From positions 80,191 through 144,190 of the forward strand of contig NZ_FOND01000015.1 of the NCBI RefSeq assembly GCF_900112815.1: a stretch of DNA of 64,000 nt, written 5' to 3'. The stretch's first letter is position 1. Each line of letters opens with the position of its first letter. A program made the translations under genes and the position numbers. Origin of the DNA: Blastococcus tunisiensis. GTDB lineage: Bacteria; Actinomycetota; Actinomycetes; Mycobacteriales; Geodermatophilaceae. The notes beneath the pieces are model-generated. The model had not been told where the DNA came from. It saw only the letters and a list, made by a program, of their open reading frames with translations, and ran no database searches. Positions 63,572-64,000 of this stretch are shown here, piece after piece.

Positions 63572-64000
63572 TCAGCCGTTCAGGAAGCTGTCGACCATGT
63601 CCGAGAGCGGCGGCACCCCGGTGCTCGGGGCCGGCGGGGGAGGTGGCGGCAACGGCGCGGACGTCGCGGTGGACTCGTCGACGGGTGGCGGCGGCTCGGT
63701 CGGCGTCGGGTCGGCGGGCGGCGGCTCGGTCGGCGTCGGGTCGGCGGGCGGCTCGGTCGGCGTCGGGTCGGCGGGCGGCTCGGTCGGCGTCGGGTCGGCG
63801 GGCGGCTCGGTCGGCGTCGGGTCGGCGGGCGGCACCGTCGGCGTCGGGTCGACCGGCGGGAGCACCGTCGGCGTCGGGTCGGCGATCGTCGGGACGGGCC
63901 CGACGATCGGTCCCGGACCGCCGCTCTGACCGGCGGCGGTGGCGGTCGGGCTCCCCGCTGCGGGCCCGGTGGCGGCGTCCGCGGACCTGGTGGCGGCGTC
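63572..64000 (-). CDS. C-terminal part of a proline/threonine repeat protein (partial)
   Basis: An open frame from the window end to TGA at 63572, with no start inside, so the gene begins beyond 64000. About 142 residues visible: Ala/Pro/Gly-rich, then five copies of ADPTPTEPP, then a Pro run and a short end (VPPLSDMVDSFLNG). It resembles the linker of an exported or wall-bound protein. It is convergent with the SAF oxidoreductase. Function unknown. Confidence 0.65.
   Translation of the reverse strand, partial: DAATRSADAATGPAAGSPTATAAGQSGGPGPIVGPVPTIADPTPTVLPPVDPTPTVPPADPTPTEPPADPTPTEPPADPTPTEPPADPTPTEPPPADPTPTEPPPPVDESTATSAPLPPPPPPAPSTGVPPLSDMVDSFLNG
63691..63860 (-). repeat. 27-bp tandem repeats (ADPTPTEPP, about five copies)
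   Basis: A 27-base unit encoding ADPTPTEPP is repeated about five times with nearly no base changes; flanking degenerate copies differ slightly. Codon-level identity suggests recent expansion and possible copy-number variation among strains. Confidence 0.85.

Overview
The window is about 64 kb of very high-GC DNA with strong G/C bias at third codon positions, many GTG starts, and repeated GTGA/ATGA stop-start overlaps. This fits an actinobacterium. One feature is diagnostic: a formate dehydrogenase alpha subunit whose catalytic selenocysteine position is a TAG codon, followed by a well-formed bacterial SECIS hairpin. From memory, UAG-directed selenocysteine in formate dehydrogenase has been reported for Geodermatophilus and Blastococcus (Mukai et al. 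2016, Facile Recoding of Selenocysteine in Nature). I therefore infer a member of the Geodermatophilaceae.

Layout. (a) 1-3.5 kb: two overlapping cyclic-di-GMP genes on the minus strand, one with an intact GGDEF motif (cut by the window edge) and one with a degenerate GGDEF domain plus an intact EAL domain. They face a repeat-rich Glu/Pro/Val protein across a regulatory-looking gap. (b) 5-8.4 kb: small ORFans, a MazEF-type toxin-antitoxin pair, an SGNH-hydrolase-like protein lacking its nucleophile serine, and a small zinc-ribbon-like protein. (c) 8.45-13.97 kb: fdhA (UAG-Sec), fdhB and an nrfD-like membrane subunit, forming a formate dehydrogenase operon. (d) 14-20.5 kb: a VapBC pair, a sugar epimerase, a frameshifted proline-rich repeat protein, a GT2 glycosyltransferase and an acyltransferase. 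(e) 20.6-33.5 kb: two divergent polysaccharide operons with the same set of families (GT2, polysaccharide deacetylase, GT14-like enzyme, plus GT11, flippase and GH16). (f) 34.7-42 kb: a second exopolysaccharide module (GT26, phosphatase-superfamily protein, flippase, chain-length protein, polymerase, GT4) with visibly more relaxed codon use. (g) 42-57 kb: an LCP-family ligase, UDP-glucose dehydrogenase, CysQ- and CysC-like enzymes, rhamnose genes rmlB/rmlD, two cytidylyltransferase-like enzymes, a PIG-L deacetylase, an epimerase and a WcaJ-type initiating transferase. (h) 57-64 kb: a second proline-rich exported protein, a GH26-like lipoprotein, an FMN-dependent hydroxy-acid oxidase, an RmlC-like epimerase, a SAF-type oxidoreductase and the C-terminus of another proline-rich repeat protein.

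Taken together, most of the window makes, modifies and exports cell-surface polysaccharide. Sugar nucleotides come from ugd, rmlB, rmlD and the cytidylyltransferases; a WcaJ-type enzyme primes the lipid carrier; many glycosyltransferases extend it; flippases and a polymerase export and polymerise it; an LCP enzyme may attach it to the wall; GH16, GH26 and deacetylases trim it. The formate dehydrogenase operon is a separate respiratory unit.

Less obvious observations include five copies of a short membrane peptide family sharing a W-rich helix and an RLADRR-like end (one fused to a larger protein, one broken by TGA), a 28-residue chimeric gene remnant upstream of the RmlC-like gene, a one-base frameshift inside the proline-rich repeat gene, and several strong inverted repeats. 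No tRNA, rRNA, CRISPR array, insertion sequence or phage module was recognised. The selenocysteine machinery (selA, selB, selC, selD) is not in the window.
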